From assembly GCA_013416445.1 (NCBI GenBank), contig JACCER010000001.1:186001-250000 (forward strand): DNA of 64,000 nucleotides, read 5' to 3'. A program made the translations under genes and the position numbers. The notes under the pieces were generated by a model. That model ran no database searches, had not been told where the DNA came from, and worked only from the letters and a program-made list of their open reading frames with translations. Position 1 is the stretch's first letter. The number at the start of each line of letters is the position of its first letter. Positions 18,967-27,107 of the stretch are shown here, piece by piece. This DNA is from Alcaligenaceae bacterium. Its GTDB lineage: Bacteria > Pseudomonadota > Gammaproteobacteria > Burkholderiales > Burkholderiaceae_B.

Positions 18967-19512
18967 ATGGCATTGCGTGCCACCATATCCAAACTTGAAT
19001 TGCATGTGGCCGATATGGTGCGCGGCTACTATGCCAGTCATGGCTTGACCGTTGCGCGCCATCCTTCCGAAACCGAAGAGCGCATGATGCTGCGGGTACT
19101 GGCTTTTGCTCTGTATGCGGGCGAAGGCTTGACGTTTACGCGCGGGCTGAGCACGACCGACGAGCCTTCCTTATGGGAAAAAGACCTCACCGGCAGCATC
19201 CTCACCTGGATAGACCTGGGCCACCCCGACGAGCGGCGTATTCTGCAAGCCAGCGGCAAGTCCGACAAGGTGGTGGTCATTTGCTATGGTGGAAATGCCA
19301 GCCAGGTATGGTGGCAGGGTGTGCAGGCGGGCGTGGCGCGGGTCCGGAATCTCAGCGTGCTGGCGGTTAGCCCCGATCAGGTTCAGGCGCTGGCCCGGTT
19401 TGCGCAACGCAACATGACTTTACATGTCACGATAGAAGAGGGCACTGCCTTGGTTGCTTCTGCAGACGACAGTGTATCAGTCGATATTTCCGTATTTCGC
19501 GGGCTGGGTTAA
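18967..19512 (+). CDS. yaeQ: YaeQ family protein
   Basis: A conserved 181-residue protein starting MALRATISKLELHVADMVRG with the family signature LTVARHPSETEERMMLRVLAF and GLSTTDEPSLW. YaeQ has a restriction-endonuclease-like fold in structural databases, but its cellular role is not settled. The start is one base after the ggt stop. A longer frame beginning inside ggt is a shadow. Confidence 0.9.
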   Translation: MALRATISKLELHVADMVRGYYASHGLTVARHPSETEERMMLRVLAFALYAGEGLTFTRGLSTTDEPSLWEKDLTGSILTWIDLGHPDERRILQASGKSDKVVVICYGGNASQVWWQGVQAGVARVRNLSVLAVSPDQVQALARFAQRNMTLHVTIEEGTALVASADDSVSVDISVFRGLG

Positions 19513-19552
19513 TGCGAATCGCACTTGCTTAAGGCGTTTTTTGCCACAGTGA

Positions 19553-19586
19553 TAGGTCGGATTATGCTGCGCTAATCCGACCGACC
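19553..19586. repeat. REP-like palindrome copy 3
   Basis: GGTCGGATTA and TAATCCGACC are perfect 10-bp arms around TGCTGCGC. The GCGCC inner stem is lost in this copy. It lies between convergent yaeQ and ubiC. Confidence 0.85.
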
Positions 19587-19634
19587 TTTTGCTTAAGCAT
19601 GTGCAACAGGGCGGTTGCGGTTGATGCTATGATG

Positions 19635-19650
19635 CCCGCCCTCGTGCGGG
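19635..19650 (+). terminator. Weak terminator candidate beyond yaeQ
   Basis: CCCGC pairs with GCGGG around a 6-nt loop, followed by TTTGTTTG. The stem is short and the T-run interrupted. Confidence 0.3.
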
Positions 19651-19682
19651 TTTGTTTGTGCCTGCATGGTTTGGCAGTAAAA

Positions 19683-20279
19683 TCAAAGGGCTTGCAGGCT
19701 CAAGCCTTGTTCGCAAGCCGATCTTGCCGCCAGTGGCCAAAATTCAGGCAGGAAGCATTCAGCTACCAACAGGGGCTCGCCCAGGCGCCAGAACACCGAG
19801 CAGCGCGCCAGCATACAATGCGCCGGTGGGCATTGGGCGCCCAGCAGGCGGCGTGCAGATCGGTACAAAGGTTGCTGGTCTTTCAAACGGCAGGAAAAAA
19901 AATGCGATCGGGTGATTTGCGCGTCGTGATAGAGCATATCGGCCAGTGGGCGGGTGCGCAGGCGGCGCATGCCTTGCCATAAACCGTGGGATGCCGCCAG
20001 GGGTGTGAAGCTGCGTGCGAATACGCTGGGTGTGCCACTGATAGACATGGTGATTTCACGTACCCAGATGGGTGTGCGTGCTTGGCGTTGCAGCATCCAG
20101 GCTTCGTGTGGGTGCAGGCCTTGTACCTGCTCGCGCACGACGCTAAGCTGCACATTGCCGACCTTGCGCAGGCCTGCTGTAAGGGCGCCGGGCCGAAACA
20201 ACCAGTACTTTTGTTGCCGGCTAAATGAAGGTGAGGGCGCTGTCAGCCAGTCGCTGTAATGAGGCGGTGTGAGTTCCAT
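19683..20279 (-). CDS. ubiC: Chorismate--pyruvate lyase
   Basis: UbiC (198 residues) turns chorismate into 4-hydroxybenzoate and pyruvate, the entry to ubiquinone synthesis. The visible family pattern is WL..PSPSFSRQQ near the N-terminus, VREITMSISGTPSVFARSF in the middle (the Arg contacts the product in known structures) and LARCSVFWRLGEPLLVAECFLP at the end. The ATG at 20279 starts MELTPPHYSDWL. ubiA is not adjacent. It is divergent from rluF. Confidence 0.85.
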   Translation of the reverse strand: MELTPPHYSDWLTAPSPSFSRQQKYWLFRPGALTAGLRKVGNVQLSVVREQVQGLHPHEAWMLQRQARTPIWVREITMSISGTPSVFARSFTPLAASHGLWQGMRRLRTRPLADMLYHDAQITRSHFFSCRLKDQQPLYRSARRLLGAQCPPAHCMLARCSVFWRLGEPLLVAECFLPEFWPLAARSACEQGLSLQAL

Positions 20280-20315
20280 AAACCATATTATCGCTAAAGT
20301 CATAAAATACCGCTC

Positions 20316-21050
20316 ATGGAAAAAATACGAATTTCAAAATTGATGGCCGAGCGCGGCCTGTGTTCGCGCCGCGAAGCCGATACCTATATCGAGCGCGGAT
20401 GGGTCAGGGTCGATGGTGTGGTCATTTCCGAGCTAGGCAGCAAGGCTTGGCCAGACCAGAAAATTACGCTGGAAAAGCAGGCTCAGCGCCGCCAGACATC
20501 ACGCGTGACCATACTGCTGAACAAGCCAGTGGGGTATGTGTCGGGGCAGGCCGAGCAAGGCTATCGCCCGGCGGTAACGCTGATTACGGCGGGTTCGCAA
20601 TACCGGGCTGACAAATCCAATCAGCGCTTCGAGCCCGGTCATTTGCGTGGGCTGGCGCCTGCGGGGCGGCTGGATATCGATTCTCAGGGTTTGCTGGTAT
20701 TGACCCAAGATGGGCGTATTGCGCGCCAGCTTATCAATGAAGACTCCGAGATCGAAAAAGAATACTTGGTTCGGGTTAGCGGCAAGCTAGGGGCGGGTGG
20801 TTTGGCACAGCTCAATTATGGTTTGATGCTCGATGGCCAGCAATTGCGGCCGGCCAAGGTTTCCTGGCAGAACGAGGATCAACTGCGCTTTATTCTGCAA
20901 GAAGGAAAAAAGCGCCAGATCCGGCGCATGTGCGAGCAGGTGGGGCTTAAGGTCATAGGTTTGAAGCGGGTGCGTATGGGGCGCATCGTGCTGGGCGATT
21001 TGCCTCCCGGGCAATGGCGCTACCTGAAAGACGCCGAAAAATTCTTGTGA
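20316..21050 (+). CDS. rluF: RsuA/RluF-type 23S rRNA pseudouridine synthase
   Basis: A 244-residue protein with an N-terminal S4 RNA-binding domain ([23 protein letters not shown]) and a pseudouridine synthase domain. The catalytic Asp is in [18 protein letters not shown], and [13 protein letters not shown] closes the fold. The S4 start and the short [11 protein letters not shown] segment resemble RluF (U2604) more than RluB or RluE. The family is certain, the target uridine less so. Confidence 0.85.
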   Translation: MEKIRISKLMAERGLCSRREADTYIERGWVRVDGVVISELGSKAWPDQKITLEKQAQRRQTSRVTILLNKPVGYVSGQAEQGYRPAVTLITAGSQYRADKSNQRFEPGHLRGLAPAGRLDIDSQGLLVLTQDGRIARQLINEDSEIEKEYLVRVSGKLGAGGLAQLNYGLMLDGQQLRPAKVSWQNEDQLRFILQEGKKRQIRRMCEQVGLKVIGLKRVRMGRIVLGDLPPGQWRYLKDAEKFL

Positions 21051-21087
21051 TTTCTTGTTCCGGCTTGTTGGCTTAGGCATTGGTTTT

Positions 21088-21124
21088 ATCGGATTACGCG
21101 CCTGGCGGCGCTAACTCGACCTAC
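21088..21124. repeat. REP-like palindrome copy 4, damaged right arm
   Basis: TCGGATTA-C-GCGCC-TGGC-GGCGC-TAACTCGACC: the right arm has CT in place of TC, breaking two pairs. It lies between convergent rluF and rlmJ. Confidence 0.8.
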
Positions 21125-21139
21125 AAAAAACCTTGCCTG

Positions 21140-21994
21140 CTACTTCTTGTTTTGCTTCAAGGTATACCCAGCCCTGTCATCCTGGGCCAGTTTCTCGCGT
21201 AGCCAGGGCATGGTCCGGGCCAGATCGGCATGCAGGGTCCAGGGCGGATTCACTATAAACATCCCGCTGCCATGCAAGCCATGGCCATCATCACCAGGCT
21301 TGCGCACGGTCAGGCTGACGTGCAGCCAGGGGGCTTGCAAGCGCTCGAGTGCACGTGTCAATTCTTGTACTTCCAGGCGCTGCACCAACGGGTACCAAAC
21401 GATAAAACAACCGGTGGCAAAGCGTTTTAGCCCTTCATTTACCGCTTGCAGCGTTTTGCGGTAGTCATGTTTGTCTTCATAGGAAGGGTCCATAATGACC
21501 ATGCCTCGGCGTGATGGCGGTGGCAATTGCGCCTTGATGCCTTCGAAACCGTCGGCCTCATAGAGAGTGGCCTGGCGTTGTGCCGTGCGGCCAAGCTGCG
21601 CCAGGTTGTGCCTGAGCACCTCGGCTTCCGATGGATGCATTTCGAACAGGCGCAGGCGGTCGCGTTCACGTAGTGCGCGCAGCGCCAGCCAGGGTGATCC
21701 GGGGTAGAAGTTGGCGACGCCGTCAGGGTTGAAAGCGTGCACCTCTTCGAGGTAACGCTCTATCATGGGCGGCATGTCTGGCGCTTGCAGAATGCGGTCC
21801 AGACCATCGATAAACTCGCCATTGGTTGTAGCCCAATCGCTGCGCAAGTCGTAAAGACCGGCACCAGCGTGAGTGTCAACCACCCAGTATGGGGCGTCTT
21901 TCTGGTTGAAGTAGTCGAGAATGTGAATGAAAATGGCGTGCTTCAGGACGTCGGCATGATTGCCGGCATGAAAAGCGTGTCGGTAGCTGAACAA
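21140..21994 (-). CDS. rlmJ: 23S rRNA (adenine-2030-N6)-methyltransferase RlmJ
   Basis: RlmJ (284 residues) methylates A2030 of 23S rRNA using SAM. The N-terminus FSYRHAFHAGNHADVLKH, the SAM loop VDTHAGAGLYDL and the N6-methyltransferase motif DPSYE match the family. The conserved N-terminus begins exactly at a TTG codon (21994), preceded by AAGGA at a good distance, so TTG is the likely start. It is followed 33 nt later by nothing on the same strand; ugpQ lies upstream. Confidence 0.93.
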   Translation of the reverse strand: MFSYRHAFHAGNHADVLKHAIFIHILDYFNQKDAPYWVVDTHAGAGLYDLRSDWATTNGEFIDGLDRILQAPDMPPMIERYLEEVHAFNPDGVANFYPGSPWLALRALRERDRLRLFEMHPSEAEVLRHNLAQLGRTAQRQATLYEADGFEGIKAQLPPPSRRGMVIMDPSYEDKHDYRKTLQAVNEGLKRFATGCFIVWYPLVQRLEVQELTRALERLQAPWLHVSLTVRKPGDDGHGLHGSGMFIVNPPWTLHADLARTMPWLREKLAQDDRAGYTLKQNKK

Positions 21995-22027
21995 GAGTAA
22001 TTCCTTAAAAACAAGCTTGCTGCTTTT

Positions 22028-22795
22028 TCAAGTGGCGGGCATAAAGGTGGATGGCTTTATGCTGGCGACCTCATCGGTTACAACGGCGTCGCAGCCCCAG
22101 TCGAAAAGTTCTTGTATTCGAGCCGGGTCGTTGACCGTCCAGATGGCCAGGGTGTAGCCGGCCTGGCGTACCGATTGAACGAGCGCTGGCGTAGTGTACT
22201 CATGATCCAGGTTCAAACCCATGCATTTCAGCCGTTGCGCGCGTTCCTGCCAGTTGCTGGGCGGCTCACCATCGAGCAGCAAGGCCCTGGGCAGATCGGG
22301 CGCGGCTTGCATGGCGGCTTCCAGGGCCAGTTCCGAAAAAGACGACAGCAGGGGGGGGGCATCGGCGTCGGCCCAAAGCGCCTGCGCTAGCCTGGCTACT
22401 TGCCTGCCAGTTTCGGCTTCGGTTCCGGAACATGGCTTGATTTCGATATTGCTGCATATGCCGTTGGCCAGCGTATAAGCCGCAATAGATTGCAGGGTGG
22501 GTATAGTTTCCCCAGCGTATGCCTTAGAGTGCCAGGCGCCAACGTCGAGCAGCGCCAGTTCGTTGAAGGTTTTTGCGGCAGCGCTGCCGCTGCCGTTAGA
22601 AGTGCGGTCGACCGTATCGTCGTGCAAAAGTATGGCTATGCCATCTTTGCTGAGCTTGACGTCGTATTCCATCATGGTGTAGCCATGGCTTGCGCCCAGG
22701 CGCATTGAAGACAAGGTGTTTTCCGGGGCATGGCGGCCAGCGCCTCGATGGGCAATCAGTTTGGGGTAAGGCCAGTTGGGGCGAGTGTTGGGCAT
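22028..22795 (-). CDS. ugpQ: Glycerophosphodiester phosphodiesterase, UgpQ-like
   Basis: A cytoplasmic 255-residue GDPD enzyme that splits glycerophosphodiesters into glycerol 3-phosphate and an alcohol. PYPKLIAHRGAGRHAPENT carries the catalytic His and Arg, MMEYDVKLSKDGIAILLHDD the metal-binding Glu and Asp and second His, and NIEIKP another conserved Glu. There is no signal peptide, as in UgpQ and unlike GlpQ. The ATG at 22795 matches the UgpQ N-terminus; an in-frame ATG at 22837 is the alternative. The ugpBAEC transporter genes are not in the window. Confidence 0.9.
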   Translation of the reverse strand: MPNTRPNWPYPKLIAHRGAGRHAPENTLSSMRLGASHGYTMMEYDVKLSKDGIAILLHDDTVDRTSNGSGSAAAKTFNELALLDVGAWHSKAYAGETIPTLQSIAAYTLANGICSNIEIKPCSGTEAETGRQVARLAQALWADADAPPLLSSFSELALEAAMQAAPDLPRALLLDGEPPSNWQERAQRLKCMGLNLDHEYTTPALVQSVRQAGYTLAIWTVNDPARIQELFDWGCDAVVTDEVASIKPSTFMPAT

Positions 22796-22861
22796 CAGGG
22801 GTATCCACCTATCCGGAAACAGAAACAATGCAGGCATTTTATCGCCACTAACCCGCTTTGC

Positions 22862-22876
22862 GCCGTAAGTTACGGC
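22862..22876. promoter_or_regulatory. 15-bp palindrome between ugpQ and ppiD
   Basis: GCCGTAA-G-TTACGGC is perfect (7+1+7). It lies in the divergent gap between ugpQ and ppiD, in a position where a repressor could act on either. No known regulator is recognised. Confidence 0.35.
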
Positions 22877-22933
22877 AAAGGTGGTGGTAAACTGCACTAA
22901 GTTTTCCTGTTCTACTCGGGTTTTCGTAATCAT

Positions 22934-22955
22934 GGCGATTTAGATCGCCTTTTTT
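22934..22955 (+). terminator. Strong intrinsic terminator upstream of ppiD
   Basis: GGCGAT-TTAG-ATCGCC followed by six Ts is a compact textbook terminator for plus-strand transcripts, 52 nt before the ppiD start. There is no plus-strand gene upstream of it: the nearest, rluF, ended at 21050 with two minus-strand genes in between. Confidence 0.75.
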
Positions 22956-23006
22956 GATACAACCGTAGCGCATGACCTTCACAGGCTGCGTGTCAGTGGG
23001 TGATTA

Positions 23007-24974
23007 ATGTTCGAATTTATACGTACGCATCAACGCTTGATGCAATTGGTTCTATTGGTATTGATTCTGCCTTCCTTTGCCTTGATTGGCGTCAGCGGCT
23101 ATACCAATTACGTGTCGGGCGATCACGATCTTGTCAAGGTGGGCAGTTCTGCCATCACCATGCAGGAATTCGATCAGGCGCGTCGCAGCCAGCTAGAGCA
23201 ATTGCAGCAAAGCAGCCAGGGCGGTTTCGATCCGGCCGTACTTGATAATCCTGCTGCCCGCAGCGCATTGCTCGAGTCGCTCATCGACCGCCGCGTTACT
23301 GTGGCCATAGCAACCAAAGAGCGCTTCAGCGTTTCCGATACCGCCTTGCGCCAGACCATCGCCTCGATGCCGCAACTGCAAGTCGATGGCCAGTTTTCAC
23401 CCGAGCGCTACAACCAGGTATTGGCTTCGGCTGGCCTGACCACGCGCGACTTCGAACAAAGTCAGCGCGCCGAACTGGCTCTTGGCCGCGTGCTGGGGCC
23501 TGTGGCGGCTACCGCCGACCTGCCCGCTTCGGTAGTTGGCAAAATCGAGCAAGTACTAACAGAAGAGCGCAGCATACGCGTGCTGGCGTATCCGGCAAGC
23601 GACTACGAAAAAGGCGTATCTGTTACTGACGCCGACATCAAAGCCTGGTACGACAAAAACAAGCAAAGCCTCGAACTCCCCGAGCAGGTCAGCGCGCAGT
23701 ATCTGCTGCTGAACGAAGCGGCCGCCATGAGCAATCTTGCAGCGCCCAGCACCGAAGATTTGAAAAAATACTACGAGCAAAACAAGGCCCGCTATGTGCA
23801 GCCTGCCCGTGTCAATGTCAGTCATATCCAGATCAATGTGACCGCAGGGGCCACCGACGAACAGCGTGCTGCCGCTAAAGCCAAAGCCGCTGAAATCCTC
23901 AAAAAAATTCAAGCCAACAAGGCAGCCTTTGCCGATATCGCACGCGCAGATTCGCAAGATGCGGGTACCGCCAAAGAGGGCGGCAAGCTGGGCTGGATTA
24001 CCAAGGGATCCTGGCCTGAAGCGCTGGAATCCGTTGTGTTCGGTCTGGGTGTGGGTGATGTCTCTGACGTCGTCGATGGTCCTGGCGGCTTGCATATCTT
24101 CAAGGCCGATGAAGTGCAGCCCGAGAAAGGCGAATCTTTCGAAGAGGCCAAGTCCAAGGTCGAGGCTGAGGTCCGTCGCCAATTGGGCGCGGAACGTTTT
24201 GCCGATATGGCCACCCGTCTTACCAGCTTGGTGTACGACAACCCATCCAGTCTACAGCCCGCGGCCGATGCGCTGGGCTTGGCGCTGAAGTCGGCGGCGG
24301 GCATTACGCGCAACCACTTGCTGCCTTCCGACGAAGTCGGCGCCAATGCGGCATCAGCCAGCGAAGATGCTGCTGTGCTCGACGATGTGCGTGTTCGCCG
24401 TGCGCTGTTCGCATCGCAGTCCCTGAACGACAAGCAGAACTCCGGCGTGATCGAAATCTCGCCCGACACCATGATAGTCGTGCGGGTGGCCGAACTCACG
24501 CCGGCACATGTTCCCGATCTCGATAAGGTCAAGGGTCATATCCAGACGCAACTTAAGGCGGAAAAGGCACTGATGGCTGCTGAACAGGCCGGTGAAGCAG
24601 CGCTTGCCGCTTTTCAGAAAGAACAAGCCCAGGCCCAGGCGCCTGAAGGTTTTGGCGACCCATTGGCCGTCACTCGCATCAACCCGCAAGGTTTGGCCAA
24701 GCCTGTGCTTGATGCGGCTTTTGCGGCATCGACCAAAGCCTTGCCCACTTATGTCGGTGTCAAGGGTGCACAGGGCTTTATCGTTTTGCGTATAGAAGAA
24801 GCCAAGGCTGGCAAGCCAGATGAACCTATGCTTGCCGGTTTGCCAGTTGAACTCAGTGCAGCCTGGGGCCGTTCCGAAGAGCGGGCCGTGCTCAAATCCA
24901 TGCGTATGGAGATCGGGGTAAAAGCATTGCCTGAAGCCCAGAAGGCGTTGTCTGGCGAAACCAGCGACAACTAA
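23007..24974 (+). CDS. ppiD: Periplasmic folding chaperone PpiD
   Basis: A 655-residue protein anchored in the inner membrane by one N-terminal span (LVLLVLILPSFALIGV). A SurA-like N-terminal chaperone region comes next, then a parvulin domain around VNVSHIQINV, FADIARADSQDAG, GKLGWITKGSWPEALE and GGLHIFKADEV, and a C-terminal SurA-like part. PpiD helps newly exported outer-membrane proteins fold near the Sec translocon. Length is normal. It is a single gene. Confidence 0.93.
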   Translation: MFEFIRTHQRLMQLVLLVLILPSFALIGVSGYTNYVSGDHDLVKVGSSAITMQEFDQARRSQLEQLQQSSQGGFDPAVLDNPAARSALLESLIDRRVTVAIATKERFSVSDTALRQTIASMPQLQVDGQFSPERYNQVLASAGLTTRDFEQSQRAELALGRVLGPVAATADLPASVVGKIEQVLTEERSIRVLAYPASDYEKGVSVTDADIKAWYDKNKQSLELPEQVSAQYLLLNEAAAMSNLAAPSTEDLKKYYEQNKARYVQPARVNVSHIQINVTAGATDEQRAAAKAKAAEILKKIQANKAAFADIARADSQDAGTAKEGGKLGWITKGSWPEALESVVFGLGVGDVSDVVDGPGGLHIFKADEVQPEKGESFEEAKSKVEAEVRRQLGAERFADMATRLTSLVYDNPSSLQPAADALGLALKSAAGITRNHLLPSDEVGANAASASEDAAVLDDVRVRRALFASQSLNDKQNSGVIEISPDTMIVVRVAELTPAHVPDLDKVKGHIQTQLKAEKALMAAEQAGEAALAAFQKEQAQAQAPEGFGDPLAVTRINPQGLAKPVLDAAFAASTKALPTYVGVKGAQGFIVLRIEEAKAGKPDEPMLAGLPVELSAAWGRSEERAVLKSMRMEIGVKALPEAQKALSGETSDN

Positions 24975-25075
24975 AAAATACCAGGTGCCGGTTGTTTGAC
25001 GGCATAAGCGCCGGATGACACGATGATTGTGTGACGGTGCAGGTGTCAGGTGATGTCATGCTTGCGGCAGTGTTT

Positions 25076-25107
25076 TGTCGGATTAGCGCCAAGCGCGTAA
25101 TCCGACA
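25076..25107. repeat. REP-like palindrome copy 5, opposite orientation
   Basis: TGTCGGATTA-GCGC-CAA-GCGC-G-TAATCCGACA: 14 paired bases, with the unpaired G on the right arm instead of the C on the left. The element is therefore inserted the other way round from copies 1 and 2. It lies between convergent ppiD and tesA. Confidence 0.88.
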
Positions 25108-25147
25108 ATCAGCCTGTCAGCAGCAAGCACTCAAGCACTAGCGGCAA

Positions 25148-25783
25148 TTACTTGAGCATAGGCTGGAGTTCTTTCCAGACATTGTCGGCAAGCGTCTGTT
25201 GGGCCTGTTCGTTGGGATGTATACCATCGGCCTGGAACAGGCTTTTGTCAGTGGCTATACCTTCCAGCAGGAAAGGAACCAGCGCCGCGCTATTTTCTTT
25301 TGCAACCGAAGTGAAGGTTTCCTGGAACTGTTCAGTGTATTGACGGCCATAGTTGGGGGGTATCTGCATCCCGACGAGCAAGACCTTGGCCCCAGACTGT
25401 TGCGCCATGACAGTCATTTTGTTCAGGTTATCTTGTGTCATTTTCAACGACAAACCGCGCAAGGCGTCGTTGCTGCCCAGTTCGATAACCACGATTTTTG
25501 GATGGTAATACGCCAGCGCGTCGGGCAAGCGGCTGAGTCCGCCGCTGCTGGTGTCGCCGCTGATGCTCGAGTTATGTATCTGGTATCCTGTTTGCTCTTT
25601 GGCCAGACGGCGGCCCAGCAATGCAACCCAGCCAGAATCCCGTTGCAGGCCATATTCCGCCGACAAGCTATCGCCAATCACCAATATAGACGGGTCGGTG
25701 CCCGCGGCCGTATTTGCGGCCATACTTGGTAAAGGCAGACAGCAAAGTGCCGCTACTACAAAAAGACGCCAGCGTATCCACAT
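25148..25783 (-). CDS. tesA: Acyl-CoA thioesterase I / arylesterase TesA
   Basis: A periplasmic SGNH hydrolase of 211 residues. A signal peptide ends near SMAA, followed by block I VIGDSLSAEYG with the catalytic Ser, block III IELGSNDALRG, and DGIHPNEQAQ with the catalytic Asp and His. E. coli TesA hydrolyses acyl-CoAs and esters. The ATG at 25783 is set by the signal peptide. It overlaps the ATG of ybbA on the other strand by two bases (see 25782), the same divergent pairing as in E. coli. Confidence 0.92.
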   Translation of the reverse strand: MWIRWRLFVVAALCCLPLPSMAANTAAGTDPSILVIGDSLSAEYGLQRDSGWVALLGRRLAKEQTGYQIHNSSISGDTSSGGLSRLPDALAYYHPKIVVIELGSNDALRGLSLKMTQDNLNKMTVMAQQSGAKVLLVGMQIPPNYGRQYTEQFQETFTSVAKENSAALVPFLLEGIATDKSLFQADGIHPNEQAQQTLADNVWKELQPMLK

Positions 25784-26453
25784 GAATTACATCCATTCGA
25801 TTGAAGTTAAACAGTTATGCCAAAGAGTCAGTGACTCGTCTGGCGTACTCGACATTCTAAGCAATGTCAGCTTTACCGTTGCAGAGGGCGAGTCGGTTGC
25901 CGTCACCGGCAGTTCGGGTTCGGGCAAGTCGACCTTGCTTGGACTGCTGGCTGGCCTGGACGTTCCCAGCTCGGGGCAGGTAAAACTGCTGGGGCATGAT
26001 TTGTTTACGCTGGATGAAGAGGCGCGTGCAGGCTTGCGTGCTGCGTATGTTGGTTTTGTGTTTCAGTCGTTCCAGTTGCTGCCCAACCTTACCGCACTGG
26101 AAAACGTGATGCTGCCGTTGGAACTGGCCGGAAAGCCTGCATTGGTGGCGGCAAAAAACATGCTGGAGCGGGTGGGGCTCAAGGACAGGTTGCAGCATTA
26201 TCCCAAGACCTTGTCGGGTGGCGAGCAGCAGCGTGTTTCGCTGGCACGTGCGTTTGTCATGCAACCGCGCCTATTGTTCGCCGATGAACCCACGGGCAGC
26301 CTGGATCCTCAGAATGGTGCAAAAGTCATTGAGCTGATGTTTGCCTTGCACCGAGAGCAGGGAACGACACTGGTTTTGGTTACCCATGATGCCGAGCTGG
26401 CGGGGCTATGCCAGCGTGAACTGAGGTTGTCAGCCGGACAGCTGGTAGCTTGA
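25782..26453 (+). CDS. ybbA: ABC transporter ATP-binding protein YbbA
   Basis: A 223-residue MacB/LolD-type ATPase. Walker A is GSSGSGKST, the Q-loop lies in [20 protein letters not shown], the signature is LSGGEQQR, Walker B is LLFADEPTG and the H-loop is LVTHD. In E. coli ybbA is divergent from tesA and is followed by the large permease gene ybbP. Here no permease follows; the next 654 bp are non-coding and then a minus-strand operon ends. It is therefore an ATPase without its local membrane partner. There is no clear Shine-Dalgarno sequence before the ATG. Confidence 0.88.
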   Translation: MNYIHSIEVKQLCQRVSDSSGVLDILSNVSFTVAEGESVAVTGSSGSGKSTLLGLLAGLDVPSSGQVKLLGHDLFTLDEEARAGLRAAYVGFVFQSFQLLPNLTALENVMLPLELAGKPALVAAKNMLERVGLKDRLQHYPKTLSGGEQQRVSLARAFVMQPRLLFADEPTGSLDPQNGAKVIELMFALHREQGTTLVLVTHDAELAGLCQRELRLSAGQLVA

Positions 26454-26504
26454 GGCTGCTGGGCCCATATAGATAACAGCCGGTACATATATAGTGGTGT
26501 TGTT

Positions 26505-26533
26505 TGTTAGGTTAGCTATAGCGTAGCCTGACA
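26505..26533. repeat. REP-like palindrome copy 6, diverged
   Basis: TGTTAGGTTAGC and GCGTAGCCTGACA still pair through G-T wobbles and matched changes in both arms, while the consensus GGATTA has become AGGTTA. It is shorter than the other copies. Confidence 0.6.
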
Positions 26534-26665
26534 CCAGCAGCCAGTGCATACTCAAACTCGATGCATTTGCCATTTGTACCCAGGTCGCGCTACAGCTTCG
26601 GGTGTGGTGCGTAGTTTGTACTTGAAGGCAGGTGCGTGTTGTGGGGCTGTGTTTTCGTTCTTGCG

Positions 26666-26772
26666 AAAGTCGAGTGTGTTGGTGGCTGTTTCGGCTTCAC
26701 GCGCTGCGCCCCTGGCGCTGACCGTAACGGCTTGCGCAAGGCGCCTGCACAGCCCCCAACACACCCGACTTT
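26666..26772. repeat. Long inverted-repeat element 2, 24-bp arms
   Basis: The left arm 26666-26689 (AAAGTCGAGTGTGTTGGTGG...) and the right arm 26749-26772 match with two mismatches in 24 bases, around a 59-nt GC-rich interior that contains GGCGC and GGCGCC. Confidence 0.8.
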
Positions 26773-26872
26773 TTGCATCAATGAAATTTGGACCAGCATT
26801 ACATCACCAACCAGCCGTGCCAGTAAAACCAGCAATACAGGCCGTAAGGCCGGTCAAGTTTCCTATGGCGCA

Positions 26873-27058
26873 GTTGTCTGGGGTGGGTGGCAGGTCAGTG
26901 CGGCGGTAGGCGTGCGCCGCGTGCTGACGAAGGGAAGCCGGGGGCAGTCGTCGGCCGCTGTTTGAGCGGCAGCGAGTTCGGCCGACGCCCGGCTGGACGA
27001 GGCAGACGCGGAAACAAGCACGCCGTGCCGCACTGACCTGCCACCCACCCCGGACAAC
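26873..27058. repeat. Long inverted-repeat element 3, 32-bp arms
   Basis: The left arm 26873-26904 and right arm 27027-27058 are reverse complements with one mismatch in 32 (GTTGTCtGGGG against GTTGTCcGGGG). The 122-nt interior folds again: CGTCGGCCG with CGGCCGACG, CCGCT with AGCGG, AGCCGGG with CCCGGCT, and GCGTGC with GCACGC. Nearly all of the 186 nt can pair in one nested hairpin. It is the largest structure in the window. Confidence 0.85.
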
Positions 27059-27079
27059 GTAATAAGAACCGGACAACGT
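27050..27079. repeat. Direct repeat at the outer end of element 3
   Basis: CCGGACAACGT occurs twice with 8 nt between copies. The first copy belongs to the right arm of element 3; the second is an extra copy outside it. Confidence 0.7.
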
Positions 27080-27107
27080 CGCCAATGGCATACAACACCG
27101 CTAACTT

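Larger units (their letters stand above)
26454..27107. other. 654-bp gene-free convergent junction ybbA/dctM
   Basis: Open frames here come only from high GC and the repeats; none resembles a protein family. The stretch holds a diverged REP-like palindrome (26505-26533), two long inverted-repeat elements (26666-26772 and 26873-27058) and a short direct repeat (27050-27079). It lies where ybbP would be expected. Confidence 0.8.
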
